Below the pieces are notes generated by a model. That model searched no databases. It was given only the letters and a program-made list of their open reading frames with translations, and had not been told where the DNA came from. Position numbers and translations under genes: made by a program. Shown piece by piece: positions 35,765 through 44,371 of a stretch of DNA of 64,000 nt; position 1 is the first letter of the stretch; every line of letters begins with the position of its first letter. The stretch is from Haloferax marinum (lineage in GTDB: Archaea > Halobacteriota > Halobacteria > Halobacteriales > Haloferacaceae): the NCBI RefSeq assembly GCF_009674625.1, contig NZ_WKJQ01000001.1:2666001-2730000 (forward strand). Direction: 5' to 3'.

Positions 35765-35836
35765 GACACAGCGACGCAGCGACGCAGCGACGCAGCGACA
35801 CAGCGACACAGCGACACAGCGACACAGCGACACAGC
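35765..35836 (+). repeat. 8-base microsatellite, nine units
   Basis: Nine perfect-phase copies of GACRCAGC occupy 72 bases, starting 20 bases after the HD-protein stop. Units 2-4 read GACGCAGC and the rest GACACAGC. Eight is not a multiple of three and the array is outside a gene, so unit number is free to vary. It is not a CRISPR array: there are no spacers. Confidence 0.9.
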
Positions 35837-36019
35837 GACGAGTTGGCGACGAACCGCCTCCTCGAAGAGGGTGAGTGAGACTCCGTATTTCCGACTTCAC
35901 GTCGAAACACTGTGAGATACGTGCTAAATTCGTTGAATATCGTTAAATTAGGACTTTTTACCAGTACATTCTCGGCAAATGTCTAAGGTGTTTATTCTGT
36001 GGTACAACCAACTGAATGC

Positions 36020-36418
36020 ATGGCAATCAACTGGCGTGCCGTCCTGTACGGCTTTGGTACCAGCATCGTCCTCGGACTTCTCAGTGGATTCGTCATCCCG
36101 TTCACAGACTTTGCACTCCCAGTCATCGGCGCAGGTCTGGCCGGACTCATCGCAGGTGGCGTCGCCGGATACTACAACAACCGGAGCACGATGAGTGACG
36201 CGACCCACGGCGCGCTCGCGACAGTCATCGGTGCGCTCATCGTCGGAATCCTCTTCACCGTGCTCGGAACGCTCCTCGCGGGTATCTTCGGCCTCGGTGC
36301 GGGCCTCGGCCTCCTGGTCCTCATCTTCGTCGCAGGTATCCCCGGCGCTGTCGGTGGCGTCGTCGGTGGCTACCTCCACCGTGGCCGTGAGGACCGGATG
36401 GGACGCCCGACTGCCTAA
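36020..36418 (+). CDS. DUF5518 family membrane protein
   Basis: The 132-residue protein has four hydrophobic helices rich in Gly and Ala, separated by an NNRSTMSDATHG loop in the middle (about residues 53-64). This is the pattern of the haloarchaeal DUF5518 family, function unknown. The C-terminus ends in a charged RGREDRMGRPTA. I chose the ATG at 36020 because the TATA-like GGTGTTTATTC sits at ~35987 and the protein begins with a typical MAINWRAVLYG. It is sandwiched between the two HD paralogs, all on the plus strand. Confidence 0.8.
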   Translation: MAINWRAVLYGFGTSIVLGLLSGFVIPFTDFALPVIGAGLAGLIAGGVAGYYNNRSTMSDATHGALATVIGALIVGILFTVLGTLLAGIFGLGAGLGLLVLIFVAGIPGAVGGVVGGYLHRGREDRMGRPTA

Positions 36419-36548
36419 AACAACTCACAGCCCAACAGAGAGGGCACCCGTTCCCCGTTTTCCTGCACAGTTCGTGACAGAGCCAGAGGCGTTGACTCTG
36501 CTCACCCCGCCCGACCCTTTTTACCCGATGACGGCCGAAGGACGAGAC

Positions 36549-37772
36549 ATGACGACCATCAAGGACAGCGTCCACGACCACATCGAGGTCGAGGGCGCGG
36601 CCGAGGCCCTCCTCGACACGCCGGAGATGCAACGGCTTCGGCGTATCAAGCAGTTGGGGACGGTCCAACTCGTCTACCCCTCTGCGAACCACACCCGGTT
36701 CGAACACAGTCTCGGTGTCTACCACCTCGCCTCCCGCGCACTCTCGCACCTCGGTATCGAGGGTGACGCCGCCGCACACGTCGAAGCGGCGGCCCTCCTC
36801 CACGACGTCGGTCACGGACCCTACAGCCACAACATCGAAGACGTGACACACCGCCACACCGGCAAGTACCACGACGACGTGGCGGGACTCGTGACGAACG
36901 GGACTATCGGAGAGACCCTCGAAGAACACGGCCTCGACCCGACGCGCGTTGCCGACCTCGTCGCGGGCGACGGCGAATTTGGTCAACTCGTCTCGGGCGA
37001 ACTCGACGTCGACCGGATGGACTACCTCGTCCGCGACGCGCACCACACGGGCGTCCCCTACGGCACCATCGACCACGAGCGATTGATACGCGAACTCGCG
37101 TTCGTCGACGGCGAACTCGTCCTCGCGGAGGGGAACGTCCAGACGGCAGAGTCGCTGCTGCTCGCGCGAGCGCTGATGAACCCAACCGTCTACCAACACC
37201 ACGTCGCACGTATCTCGAAGGCGATGCTCCGACGGGCGTCGGAGCGACTGCTCGACGAACCGGACATCGACGCCCACGAACTCCGACGGATGGACGACTA
37301 CGACCTGTTGGTCGCGCTCAGACTCGACCCCTCGACGAGTGAGTTTGCCGAGCGTCTCGCCACCCGCAACCTGTACAAACGGGCGGTGTGGGCCGAGATT
37401 CCCGACGTCCCCGACTCCGTCATCGACGACGACCACGAGGCGGTAGCCGAGTACGAGCGAACGATTGCCGACGAGGCGGGCGTCCCACACGAGTCGGTCA
37501 TCCTCGACGTCCCACCGCGTCCGTCGATGACCGAGTCGTCCTCGCGGGTGATGGTCAACGGCGAGATTCGACAGTTAGAACGCGAATCGCCGCTGGTGCA
37601 AGCCCTTCGGACCGCACAAGAACAGCAGTGGCGTCTGGGAGTCTACGCACCGAGCGGAGAGGCCGACAGAGTTGGTCGCGCCGCCGCCGAAGTACTCGGA
37701 CTCGACATCGACGGTGCGCTGGTCGCCGAAGTGCGACGCAACCTCAACACGACGCTCGACGAGTTCGAGTAA
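36549..37772 (+). CDS. HD-domain phosphohydrolase (dNTPase-like), copy 2
   Basis: The 407-residue paralog shares the whole architecture with copy 1: KDSVHDHIEV, LVYPSANHTRFEHSLGVYHLA, LLHDVGHGPYSH, SGELDVDRMDYLVRDAHHTGVPYGTIDHERL and NVQTAESLLLARALMN. The N-terminal catalytic half is very similar and the C-terminal third diverges; this copy also has a ~17-residue longer tail (VAEVRRNLNTTLDEFE). A TATA-like CTTTTTACC at ~36517 lies 25-30 bases before the ATG at 36549, which I prefer to the in-frame ATG at 36528. Confidence 0.9.
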   Translation: MTTIKDSVHDHIEVEGAAEALLDTPEMQRLRRIKQLGTVQLVYPSANHTRFEHSLGVYHLASRALSHLGIEGDAAAHVEAAALLHDVGHGPYSHNIEDVTHRHTGKYHDDVAGLVTNGTIGETLEEHGLDPTRVADLVAGDGEFGQLVSGELDVDRMDYLVRDAHHTGVPYGTIDHERLIRELAFVDGELVLAEGNVQTAESLLLARALMNPTVYQHHVARISKAMLRRASERLLDEPDIDAHELRRMDDYDLLVALRLDPSTSEFAERLATRNLYKRAVWAEIPDVPDSVIDDDHEAVAEYERTIADEAGVPHESVILDVPPRPSMTESSSRVMVNGEIRQLERESPLVQALRTAQEQQWRLGVYAPSGEADRVGRAAAEVLGLDIDGALVAEVRRNLNTTLDEFE

Positions 37773-37776
37773 CGTC

Positions 37777-37853
37777 GTCGCGTCTCCTGGCTCGCGTCGC
37801 TTGAGTAACGTCTCTCGGCGTCGCGTCTCCTGGCTCGCGTCGCTTGAGTAACG
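37777..37853 (+). repeat. 34-base direct repeat after a stop codon (period 43)
   Basis: The 34-base stretch at 37777-37810 (starting GTCGCGTCTCCTGG, ending TTGAGTAACG) is repeated exactly at 37820-37853. The element's GAGTAACG end also matches the stop context of the HD gene (GAGTAACG at 37767-37774), so the unit probably arose by duplicating the gene end. Confidence 0.85.
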
Positions 37854-37919
37854 GACGACCCACCGTCGCGCCGTCCCGAGACGAGAGGTTCAAGCCGCGG
37901 GGAGCACGATTCGAGAGCG

Positions 37920-38933
37920 ATGCAACTCGAGGGAACCGTACTCCGTGGCCGCGAGTTCGAACCGGTCGAAGGGCGCGTCGTCGTCGAAGACGGGACGATA
38001 ACTGCCATCGAGGAGAGTGAGACCGATTCGACGGATATCATCCTCCCGGCGTTCGTCAACGCGCACACCCACCTCGGTGACTCCATCGCTAAAGAAGCGG
38101 GCGGCGGGCTCTCGCTCGACGAACTGGTCGCGCCACCGGACGGCCTGAAACATCGCCTGCTCCGGGCGGCGAGTAAAGAAGAGAAGGTGGCCGCGATGCA
38201 CCGCTCACTGCGGATGATGGAACACGGCGGAACCGCTGCCTGCATCGAGTTCCGCGAAGGCGGCGTCGACGGCGTCGACGTCATCCAGCAAGCACTCGAC
38301 GGACGCGATATCGAGGCAGTCGTCCTCGGCCGCGAGACGGCCGACGCGATGGAGATTGCCGACGGGTTCGGTGCCTCCGGTGCGCGCGACGCAGAGTTCG
38401 GTGCGCTCCGAAACGCCACAGAAGAGGCCGGCAAACTGTTCGGAATCCACGCTGGCGAAAGAGACGCCCTCGACATCAACCCCGCGTTAGACCTCGACCC
38501 GGACTTCCTCGTCCACATGGTCCACCCGGAACCGCTCCACCTCGAACGCGTCGGTGACAGCGAGATTCCAATCGTCGTCTGTCCGCGGTCGAATCTCGTC
38601 ACGGGTGTGGGTGTCCCGCCCATCAGAGAACTCACCGAACGGACGACCGTCGCACTCGGGACGGACAACGTGATGCTGAACAGTCCATCGATGTTCCGCG
38701 AGATGGAGTTCACCGCGAAACTCGCAGACGTGCCTGCCGCCGAAGTGCTTCGGATGGCGACCATCAACGGCGCAGACATCGCCGGCCTGAACTACGGCCT
38801 CGTCGAAGAAGGCCGGGAGGCGAAACTGCTCGTCCTCGACGGCGACACCGACAACCTCGCAGGCGTACAAGACGTCGTTCGCGCCGTCGTCCGCCGCGCT
38901 GGACTCGCCGACGTCAAAGACGTCTACCTCTGA
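37920..38933 (+). CDS. Amidohydrolase family protein (cytosine deaminase-like)
   Basis: The 337-residue metal-dependent hydrolase has the expected metal ligands: HTHLGD near residue 46, a His in GIHAGERD, a His in LVHMVHPEP, and the Asp in VALGTDNVMLNSPS. The N- and C-terminal segments form the small beta-sandwich (VVEDGTITAIEES; LLVLDGDTDNL). It is related to chlorohydrolases and deaminases (SsnA/ATZ-like); the substrate is uncertain. It is shorter than the ~400-450 residues common in that group. Confidence 0.88.
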   Translation: MQLEGTVLRGREFEPVEGRVVVEDGTITAIEESETDSTDIILPAFVNAHTHLGDSIAKEAGGGLSLDELVAPPDGLKHRLLRAASKEEKVAAMHRSLRMMEHGGTAACIEFREGGVDGVDVIQQALDGRDIEAVVLGRETADAMEIADGFGASGARDAEFGALRNATEEAGKLFGIHAGERDALDINPALDLDPDFLVHMVHPEPLHLERVGDSEIPIVVCPRSNLVTGVGVPPIRELTERTTVALGTDNVMLNSPSMFREMEFTAKLADVPAAEVLRMATINGADIAGLNYGLVEEGREAKLLVLDGDTDNLAGVQDVVRAVVRRAGLADVKDVYL

Positions 38934-38979
38934 GTCGCCACCGACGGGTCCCTCGTCGCTATTCTCGACGTATTCTCGC

Positions 38980-39027
38980 TGTCACAAAGTGTTATTACCA
39001 GCCATGGTAATATGTCACCAAGTGACA
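38980..39027 (+). promoter_or_regulatory. usp promoter with paired operator-like sites
   Basis: Two copies of TGTCACnAAGTG occur 33 bases apart: TGTCACAAAGTGTT at 38980-38993 and the perfect palindrome TGTCAC-CAA-GTGACA at 39013-39027. Between them is TTACCA-GCCA-TGGTAA (38995-39010), and the TATA-like TGTTATTACC (38989-38998) overlaps its left arm. Two dimers could bind one face of the DNA around the TATA box and start site. Confidence 0.55.
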
Positions 39028-39578
39028 TGGTGTTGTACGACCGAATCATCGTTCCAATCGACGGGTCTGCTGGGTCGAACCGAGTCGCGACCCACGCCGC
39101 CGCACTCGCCGCAGTACACGGTTCAGAACTACACGGCGTCTACGTCGTAAACGCCGGGAGTTTCGCTGGACTCCCGATGGAGTCGTCGTGGGAAGGACTC
39201 GACGACCTGTTGCGTTCGGACGCCGAGGCGGCGCTGGCACTGGTGGAGCGAGCGGCCGAAAAAGAGGGAGTCCCGGTCGAAACACACGTCTTGGAAGGAA
39301 CACCGAGTCGAGAAATCGTCGAGTTTGCCGAGCGCGGCGACTGTGACCTCATCGTGATGGGGACACACGGCCGCGGCGGCATCGACCGACTCCTCCTCGG
39401 GTCAGTCGCCGAGAAAGTCGTCCGCGCGTCTTCGGTGCCGGTGTTGACCGTTCGTATCGAAGGCGGTGAAGACGGTGCAGACGTCACCGCTGAGTCGACG
39501 AGCGACGCCGCCGCAGAGTCACCTGCCGAAACCGACACCCCGGCGGACGCAACAGCGACGGCCGACGGCGAAGAATAG
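39027..39578 (+). CDS. Universal stress protein (UspA family)
   Basis: The protein is about 183 residues. The Usp domain covers residues 1-142: VLYDRIIVPIDGSAGSN at the start, then GDCDLIVMGTHGRGGIDRLLLGSVAEKV, which contains the ATP-binding G-x2-G-x9-G-S pattern, so it probably binds ATP. A 35-40-residue Ala/Thr/Glu tail follows, unusual for the family and probably disordered. The start at 39027 is favoured by the TATA box position; an in-frame ATG at 39012 lies inside the presumed operator. Confidence 0.88.
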   Translation: MVLYDRIIVPIDGSAGSNRVATHAAALAAVHGSELHGVYVVNAGSFAGLPMESSWEGLDDLLRSDAEAALALVERAAEKEGVPVETHVLEGTPSREIVEFAERGDCDLIVMGTHGRGGIDRLLLGSVAEKVVRASSVPVLTVRIEGGEDGADVTAESTSDAAAESPAETDTPADATATADGEE

Positions 39579-39583
39579 CCGAC

Positions 39584-40633
39584 TCAGCGACTGTCGTCTG
39601 TCGCCGGGCGCAGATGTTCGCAGTCACCCGCGTGGACGCGCGTCTCGCCGTCGTCGGTTCGGACGACGAGCGTTCCGGGACGTTCGACGTCGACTGCCGT
39701 CCCTTCGACGACGCCACCCGCGGTGTGGACACGAACTCGTCTCCCGAGCGTGTCCGCTCGCTCGCGCCACGCCGGGAGCACGCTCTCGAGGGCTGTTCTC
39801 TGTTCGTCGAAGCGTTCGAGCACTCGTTGGACGAAGACGCGGCGTTCGACGGGTCTTGCTTCTGCAGCGACACTTGTCGCTCCGTCGGGGAGGGTCGCCG
39901 GGTCGAGATTGACGTTGATTCCTGCTCCGATAACTAACCACGACACGCGGTCCGCCTCGCCTTCCATCTCGGTGAGGATGCCGCAGAGTTTACGGTAGGG
40001 TTGGTTCGTAGGGTGGTCGGTTGGAGAAACGCCACTCGCTTCGCTCGTGGCGACTACGTCAGACTCTGACGAGTCTGACGAGCGATTGTTCGCAGCACGC
40101 TCTGGCGTGCTGCTCACAATCACATCGTTCGGCCACTTGATACTCGCGTCCACACCCGCTTCTCGCGCCGCGTCACACACCGCGACGGCCATCGCCAGCG
40201 TGTACAACGGCGCGAACGCCGGCGGTTCGTCGGGTCGGATGAGAACGCTCATCGAGACGCTCCCGTCGGGTGCAGCCCACTCGCGACCCTTTCGGCCTCT
40301 GCTGGCAGACTGTTCGCGCGCGACGACGACGACGTCGCTCGCACCGTCGGCGGCGAGTTCGCGGGCCCGGTCGTTCGTCGAGGCGAGCGTCTCGTGGAAC
40401 TCCACGTCGTAGTCGGCCGCCAGTCCATACTCGATTGCCGCGCCGCCGTACTCTGGCACGTCGCTCACGACGTAGCCCTCGTCGGTGCTCTCGATGCCGA
40501 AGCCGTCGTCTCGAAGTGACTCGACGTGTTTCCAGACGGCGGCGCGGGAGACGTCGAGTCGCTCCGCGAGTTCGGGGCCGGAGACGGGGCCCTCGGCGAG
40601 TGCGGCGAGGAGGGCGCGTCGCGTGTCGCTCAT
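39584..40633 (-). CDS. birA: Biotin--[acetyl-CoA-carboxylase] ligase / repressor
   Basis: The 349-residue bifunctional BirA has an N-terminal winged helix (RRALLAALAEGPVSGPELAERLDVSRAAVWKHVESLRDDGF), the central catalytic domain and a C-terminal SH3-like domain. Catalytic features are STNDRARELA, the biotinyl-AMP loop SRGRKGREW (usually GRGRRGRxW), KWPNDV and KLCGILTEM. It biotinylates PccA, whose gene lies 54 bases upstream on the same strand. About 30-38 residues (around 170-205) between KWPNDV and KLCGIL are an insert of Ser/Asn/Asp-rich sequence, encoded by three DNA hairpins. Confidence 0.93.
   Translation of the reverse strand: MSDTRRALLAALAEGPVSGPELAERLDVSRAAVWKHVESLRDDGFGIESTDEGYVVSDVPEYGGAAIEYGLAADYDVEFHETLASTNDRARELAADGASDVVVVAREQSASRGRKGREWAAPDGSVSMSVLIRPDEPPAFAPLYTLAMAVAVCDAAREAGVDASIKWPNDVIVSSTPERAANNRSSDSSESDVVATSEASGVSPTDHPTNQPYRKLCGILTEMEGEADRVSWLVIGAGINVNLDPATLPDGATSVAAEARPVERRVFVQRVLERFDEQRTALESVLPAWRERADTLGRRVRVHTAGGVVEGTAVDVERPGTLVVRTDDGETRVHAGDCEHLRPATDDSR
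40030..40121 (-). repeat. Three adjacent palindromes inside birA
   Basis: The first is a pair of CGCCAC / GTGGCG arms (40030-40052). The second is GTCAGACTC-TGAC-GAGTCTGAC (40058-40079). The third is GCAGCACGC-TCTG-GCGTGCTGC (40092-40113), extended by GATTGT and ACAATC to 40084-40121. Together they encode BirA residues ~171-202 in frame. Confidence 0.8.
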
Positions 40634-40687
40634 GGAGTCGGCTACTTCGGCGCAGGAAAAGAGGTTCGCGGTTCGCTGTGGCGTCGA

Positions 40688-42481
40688 TTACTCGATGACG
40701 ATGAGCACGTCGCCCATATCGACGCTGTCGCCCTCGCCGACGAGGACCTGCGAGACGGTGCCGCCGCGTTCGGTGACCACGTCGTTTTCCATTTTCATCG
40801 CTTCGAGCACACAGACGGTGTCACCGGGTTCGACGTCGTCGCCTTCGTCGACGTCGACAGAGAGAATCGTCCCCTGCATCTCTGCGGTGACCGACTCGCC
40901 GTCGCCCTCGATAATCTGTTGGTCGTCCTCGTCGTCGTCACGGCGCTTGCGCGGGCCGGACGGTTTGGAGGCGGCGGCGGCACCACCGACCGGGATGGCG
41001 GGCGCGCCGCGTTCTTCGAGGCTGACCTCGAAGCGCTTGCCGTTGACCTCGACGGAGAAGGTCCGCTCGGTCACTTCTTCGTCTTCGTCGTCGCTGGTGA
41101 CGGCCTCCGGTGCCCAGCGCTCGACGGCGGCCTCGACTCGGTCACGGTCGAGAACCTCGTCGAGATACTTCGTCGTGTGGCTTCCCTCGCGGAACGCCTC
41201 GTCGGTGAGCATCAGGCGGTGGAACGGGATGACCGTCCGAATCCCTTCGATTTCGAACTCGGCGAGCGCGCGTTCGGCGCGGGCGAGCACTTCCGTGCGG
41301 TCCGACCCGGTGACGATGAGTTTCGCGATCATCGAGTCGTAGTCGCCACCGATTTCGTCGCCCTGTCGGACGGCGTCGTCCATGCGGACGCCGATTCCGC
41401 CCGGTGGGTCGTACGTCGTGAGTTCCCCTGTCGCGGGCGCGAAGTCCTTCTCCGGGGCTTCCGCGTTGATACGGAACTCCATCGAGTGGCCGTCGATTTC
41501 GACGTCGTCTTGCGAGAAGTCGAGTTCTTCGCCGGCGGCGACGCGAATCTGCCACTTCACCACGTCGAGACCCGTCACTTCCTCCGTGACGGTGTGTTCG
41601 ACCTGGATACGCGTGTTGACCTCCATGAAGTAGAACTCGCCGTCTTCGACGAGGAACTCCACCGTCCCGGCGTTGGTGTAGTCGGCGGCGCGGACACCGC
41701 GGCGTGCGGCCTCACCGATGCGTTCGCGCAGGTCGTCGTCGAGGGCGGGCGAGGGTGCCTCCTCGATGACCTTCTGGTGACGGCGCTGGAGCGAACAGTC
41801 ACGTTCGCCGAGATGGCGGACGTTACCGTGTTCGTCGGCCAGAATCTGCACTTCGATGTGGCGCGGCGCTTCGAGATACTTCTCCACGTAGACGGAGGCG
41901 TTGTCGAAGTACGCCTCACCCTCGCGTTTGGCCGTCTCGAACTGGTCGTCGACTTCGTCCTCGGAGTGGACGACTTTCAGACCGCGGCCACCACCGCCAC
42001 CTTCGGCCTTGATGGCGACCGGGTAGCCGAACTCGTCGGCGACGGCTTTCACGTCGTCGGCGGACTCGGCGGGTTCGGTCGTTCCGGGAACCACGGGCAC
42101 GTCGGCGTCCTGCATGAGGGCGCGGGCTTTCGTCTTCTCCCCGAGTCGTTCCATCGCGGCCGCGGACGGGCCAATCCACTTGAACTCCGACTCTTCGACC
42201 TTTCCGGCGAATTCGGCGTTCTCCGCGAGGAAGCCGTATCCGGGGTGGATGGCGTCGGCACCGGCCTTCCGGGCCGCTTCGATGACCGACTCGTGGTCGA
42301 GATAGGAGTCGGCCGCTCGGGCGGGACCGATGTTGTACGCCTCGTCGGCGTAGCGCACGTGGCCTCCGTGCTTGTCTGCCTCGCTGTAGACGGCGACAGT
42401 CCGGACTCCTAACTCTTCGCATGCACGCATGACACGCACTGCGATCTCGCCTCGATTGGCGACGAGAACCTTGCTGAACAT
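40688..42481 (-). CDS. pccA: Propionyl-/acetyl-CoA carboxylase biotin carboxylase and carrier subunit
   Basis: The 597-residue protein from [16 protein letters not shown] joins a biotin carboxylase (residues ~1-450; ATP-grasp loop [49 protein letters not shown]) to a C-terminal biotin carrier domain with the biotinylated Lys in EAMKMEN. The region between (~residues 510-530) is an acidic, Arg/Asp-rich linker ([16 protein letters not shown]). The start at 42481 rather than 42508 fits a TATA-like AGAATAAGG ~28 bases upstream and leaderless translation. Its partners PccB and PccX lie at 27312-29128. Confidence 0.94.
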   Translation of the reverse strand: MFSKVLVANRGEIAVRVMRACEELGVRTVAVYSEADKHGGHVRYADEAYNIGPARAADSYLDHESVIEAARKAGADAIHPGYGFLAENAEFAGKVEESEFKWIGPSAAAMERLGEKTKARALMQDADVPVVPGTTEPAESADDVKAVADEFGYPVAIKAEGGGGGRGLKVVHSEDEVDDQFETAKREGEAYFDNASVYVEKYLEAPRHIEVQILADEHGNVRHLGERDCSLQRRHQKVIEEAPSPALDDDLRERIGEAARRGVRAADYTNAGTVEFLVEDGEFYFMEVNTRIQVEHTVTEEVTGLDVVKWQIRVAAGEELDFSQDDVEIDGHSMEFRINAEAPEKDFAPATGELTTYDPPGGIGVRMDDAVRQGDEIGGDYDSMIAKLIVTGSDRTEVLARAERALAEFEIEGIRTVIPFHRLMLTDEAFREGSHTTKYLDEVLDRDRVEAAVERWAPEAVTSDDEDEEVTERTFSVEVNGKRFEVSLEERGAPAIPVGGAAAASKPSGPRKRRDDDEDDQQIIEGDGESVTAEMQGTILSVDVDEGDDVEPGDTVCVLEAMKMENDVVTERGGTVSQVLVGEGDSVDMGDVLIVIE

Positions 42482-42678
42482 TTGCGGTAGTCTTTCAGGG
42501 AGTTCCACCTTATTCTATCGGTTTCAACAACACGCGTCGGTATCGTGTTCGACGATTGCCGATTTGTTTGTTCGACCGTGATAGAACCGTCGGTGAGGAG
42601 AACTGTACCGATTTTTTGGAGGGAATATCGGTTCGAATCCAAACGACCTTATGCGTGTGATACACTAAGACACGGATA

Positions 42679-43713
42679 ATGGCAGTACGAGTCGGAATCC
42701 TCGGCGCAACCGGTGCAGTAGGACAGCGATTTATCCAACTTCTCGAAGACCACCCCACGTTCGAACTCGCGGCGCTGACCGCGAGTGAGTCCAGTGCGGG
42801 CAAGCGCTACGACGAAGCCGCAAAGTGGCGCGTCAACACGCCCATCCCGGACGACGTCGCTTCGATGGAAGTCGGCCGAACGGACCCGGCAGACGTCCCT
42901 GACGACATCGACCTTCTCTTCTCGTCGCTTCCCTCTTCTGTCGCCGCAGACGTCGAACCGAAGTTCCTCGAAGAAGGCTACGTCGTCTCGTCGAACTCCT
43001 CGAACGACCGCATGGCACCGGACGTCCCACTGACGATTCCGGAGATCAACCCCGGCCACCTCGACCTCATCGAAGTTCAGCGCGACGAACGCGGGTGGGA
43101 CGGCGCACTCGTGAAGAACCCGAACTGTTCGACCATCACGATGGTCCCGACGCTCGCCGCACTCGACCAGTTCGGCCTCGACAAAGTCCACGTGACGACG
43201 CTGCAGGCCGTCTCCGGTGCAGGCTACGACGGTGTCACCTCGATGGAGATTATCGACAACGCCATCCCGCACATCGGTGGCGAAGAAGAGAAGATGGAGA
43301 CCGAGTCGCGCAAACTGCTGGGCTCTTTCGACGGCGCCGAACTCAGCCTCCACGACGCCGAGGTCAACGCTTCGTGTAACCGTATTCCAACCCTCGACGG
43401 ACACTTAGAGAGCGTCTTTGCAGACCTCGAAGACGACGCCTCGCCCGAAGCCGTCAAAGCGGCGATGCGCGAGTACCCCGGTGTGGACCTCCCGAGCGCT
43501 CCCGAGCAACTCATCCACGTCTTCGACGACAACTACCGACCACAACCCCGTCTCGACCGTGACCGTGGCGACGGCATGCAAATCTCCGCCGGCGCGATTC
43601 AGGAGACACCCAACGGCGTGAAGTACAACTGCCTCGCCCACAACACGATTCGCGGCGCCGCTGGTGCGTCGGTCCTCAACGGCGAACTCCTCGCCCAAGA
43701 AGGCTGGATTTAG
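42679..43713 (+). CDS. asd: Aspartate-semialdehyde dehydrogenase
   Basis: The 344-residue enzyme reduces aspartyl phosphate to aspartate semialdehyde, the branch point to threonine, methionine and (in bacteria) lysine. The NADP-binding loop is VGILGATGAVGQRF, the active-site Cys is Cys150 in NPNCSTI, and the substrate-binding region is TLQAVSGAGYDG...EVNASCNRIP, with the C-terminal HNTIRGAAGASVLNGELL. It is of the archaeal/fungal type. It is divergent from pccA and convergent on the GNAT gene (two bases apart). Confidence 0.96.
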   Translation: MAVRVGILGATGAVGQRFIQLLEDHPTFELAALTASESSAGKRYDEAAKWRVNTPIPDDVASMEVGRTDPADVPDDIDLLFSSLPSSVAADVEPKFLEEGYVVSSNSSNDRMAPDVPLTIPEINPGHLDLIEVQRDERGWDGALVKNPNCSTITMVPTLAALDQFGLDKVHVTTLQAVSGAGYDGVTSMEIIDNAIPHIGGEEEKMETESRKLLGSFDGAELSLHDAEVNASCNRIPTLDGHLESVFADLEDDASPEAVKAAMREYPGVDLPSAPEQLIHVFDDNYRPQPRLDRDRGDGMQISAGAIQETPNGVKYNCLAHNTIRGAAGASVLNGELLAQEGWI

Positions 43714-43714
43714 G

Positions 43715-44281
43715 CTAGAACCAACGAGGAGAGTCGGATTCTGTTTTCTCCTCGCTTCGTTGCCACTCCTCGAAGAGGAGTCCGTAGCGGAACACGTCTA
43801 CGTGTTCGCCATCGACGAATCCCTCTGCTCGGTGGACTCCTTCTCTCGTGAATCCGGCTTTCTCGAGGACGCGGGACGAGGCAGGGTTCGTCTCGAACGC
43901 CTTCGCGTACACCTTGTTGAGTCGGCGTTCTCCGAATGCGTATCCACAGATGGCACGGAGTGCGTCGGTCGCATAGCCGTTGCCCCAGTGGTCGGGGGCG
44001 ACGATGTACCCGACCTCGACTGCTCCGGTGAGGACGTTCGGTGGCTTGAGACCGATAGACCCCACGGGGTCACCGTCGGCGCAGATGACGAAGTTGATGT
44101 TGTCGTCGTCTCCCCGAGACTCGACCCACTCGCGTTCGTTCGTTCGAGTGACTGGGTCGACGGCAGCGATTCCCCGTCTGACCCGTGGGTCGTTGACCAT
44201 CTCGTGGAAAAACGAGATGTGGTCTTCATCGACGGTTCGGAGTTCGACGACGTCACCTTCGAGGAACACTGCGCCGGACAT
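43715..44281 (-). CDS. GNAT-family N-acetyltransferase (RimJ/RimL-like)
   Basis: The 188-residue protein has the GNAT fold: strand VELRTVDEDHISFFHEMV, then VGYIVAPDHWGNGYATDALRAICGYAFGERRLNKVYAKAFETNPASSRVLEKAGFTREG, containing the acetyl-CoA loop (D-x-W-G-N-G-Y-A). It resembles RimJ/RimL enzymes that acetylate protein N-termini or small amines; the substrate is unknown. No operon partner is visible. Confidence 0.9.
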   Translation of the reverse strand: MSGAVFLEGDVVELRTVDEDHISFFHEMVNDPRVRRGIAAVDPVTRTNEREWVESRGDDDNINFVICADGDPVGSIGLKPPNVLTGAVEVGYIVAPDHWGNGYATDALRAICGYAFGERRLNKVYAKAFETNPASSRVLEKAGFTREGVHRAEGFVDGEHVDVFRYGLLFEEWQRSEEKTESDSPRWF

Positions 44282-44371
44282 GTCGATACTGTCGATGGGG
44301 TCCTACTTACATCTGGTAGTGACCGTCACAGGAAGACACCATTTTCAGTGTGTACCTGTGGACGTAGAGAC

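Noticed and set aside
35765..35836. Possible CRISPR array
   Set aside because: Units are 8 bases and directly adjacent, with no spacers, so it is a microsatellite.
40526..42412. 628-codon plus-strand frame
   Set aside because: It is antisense to pccA and the start of birA; composition is not that of a real protein.
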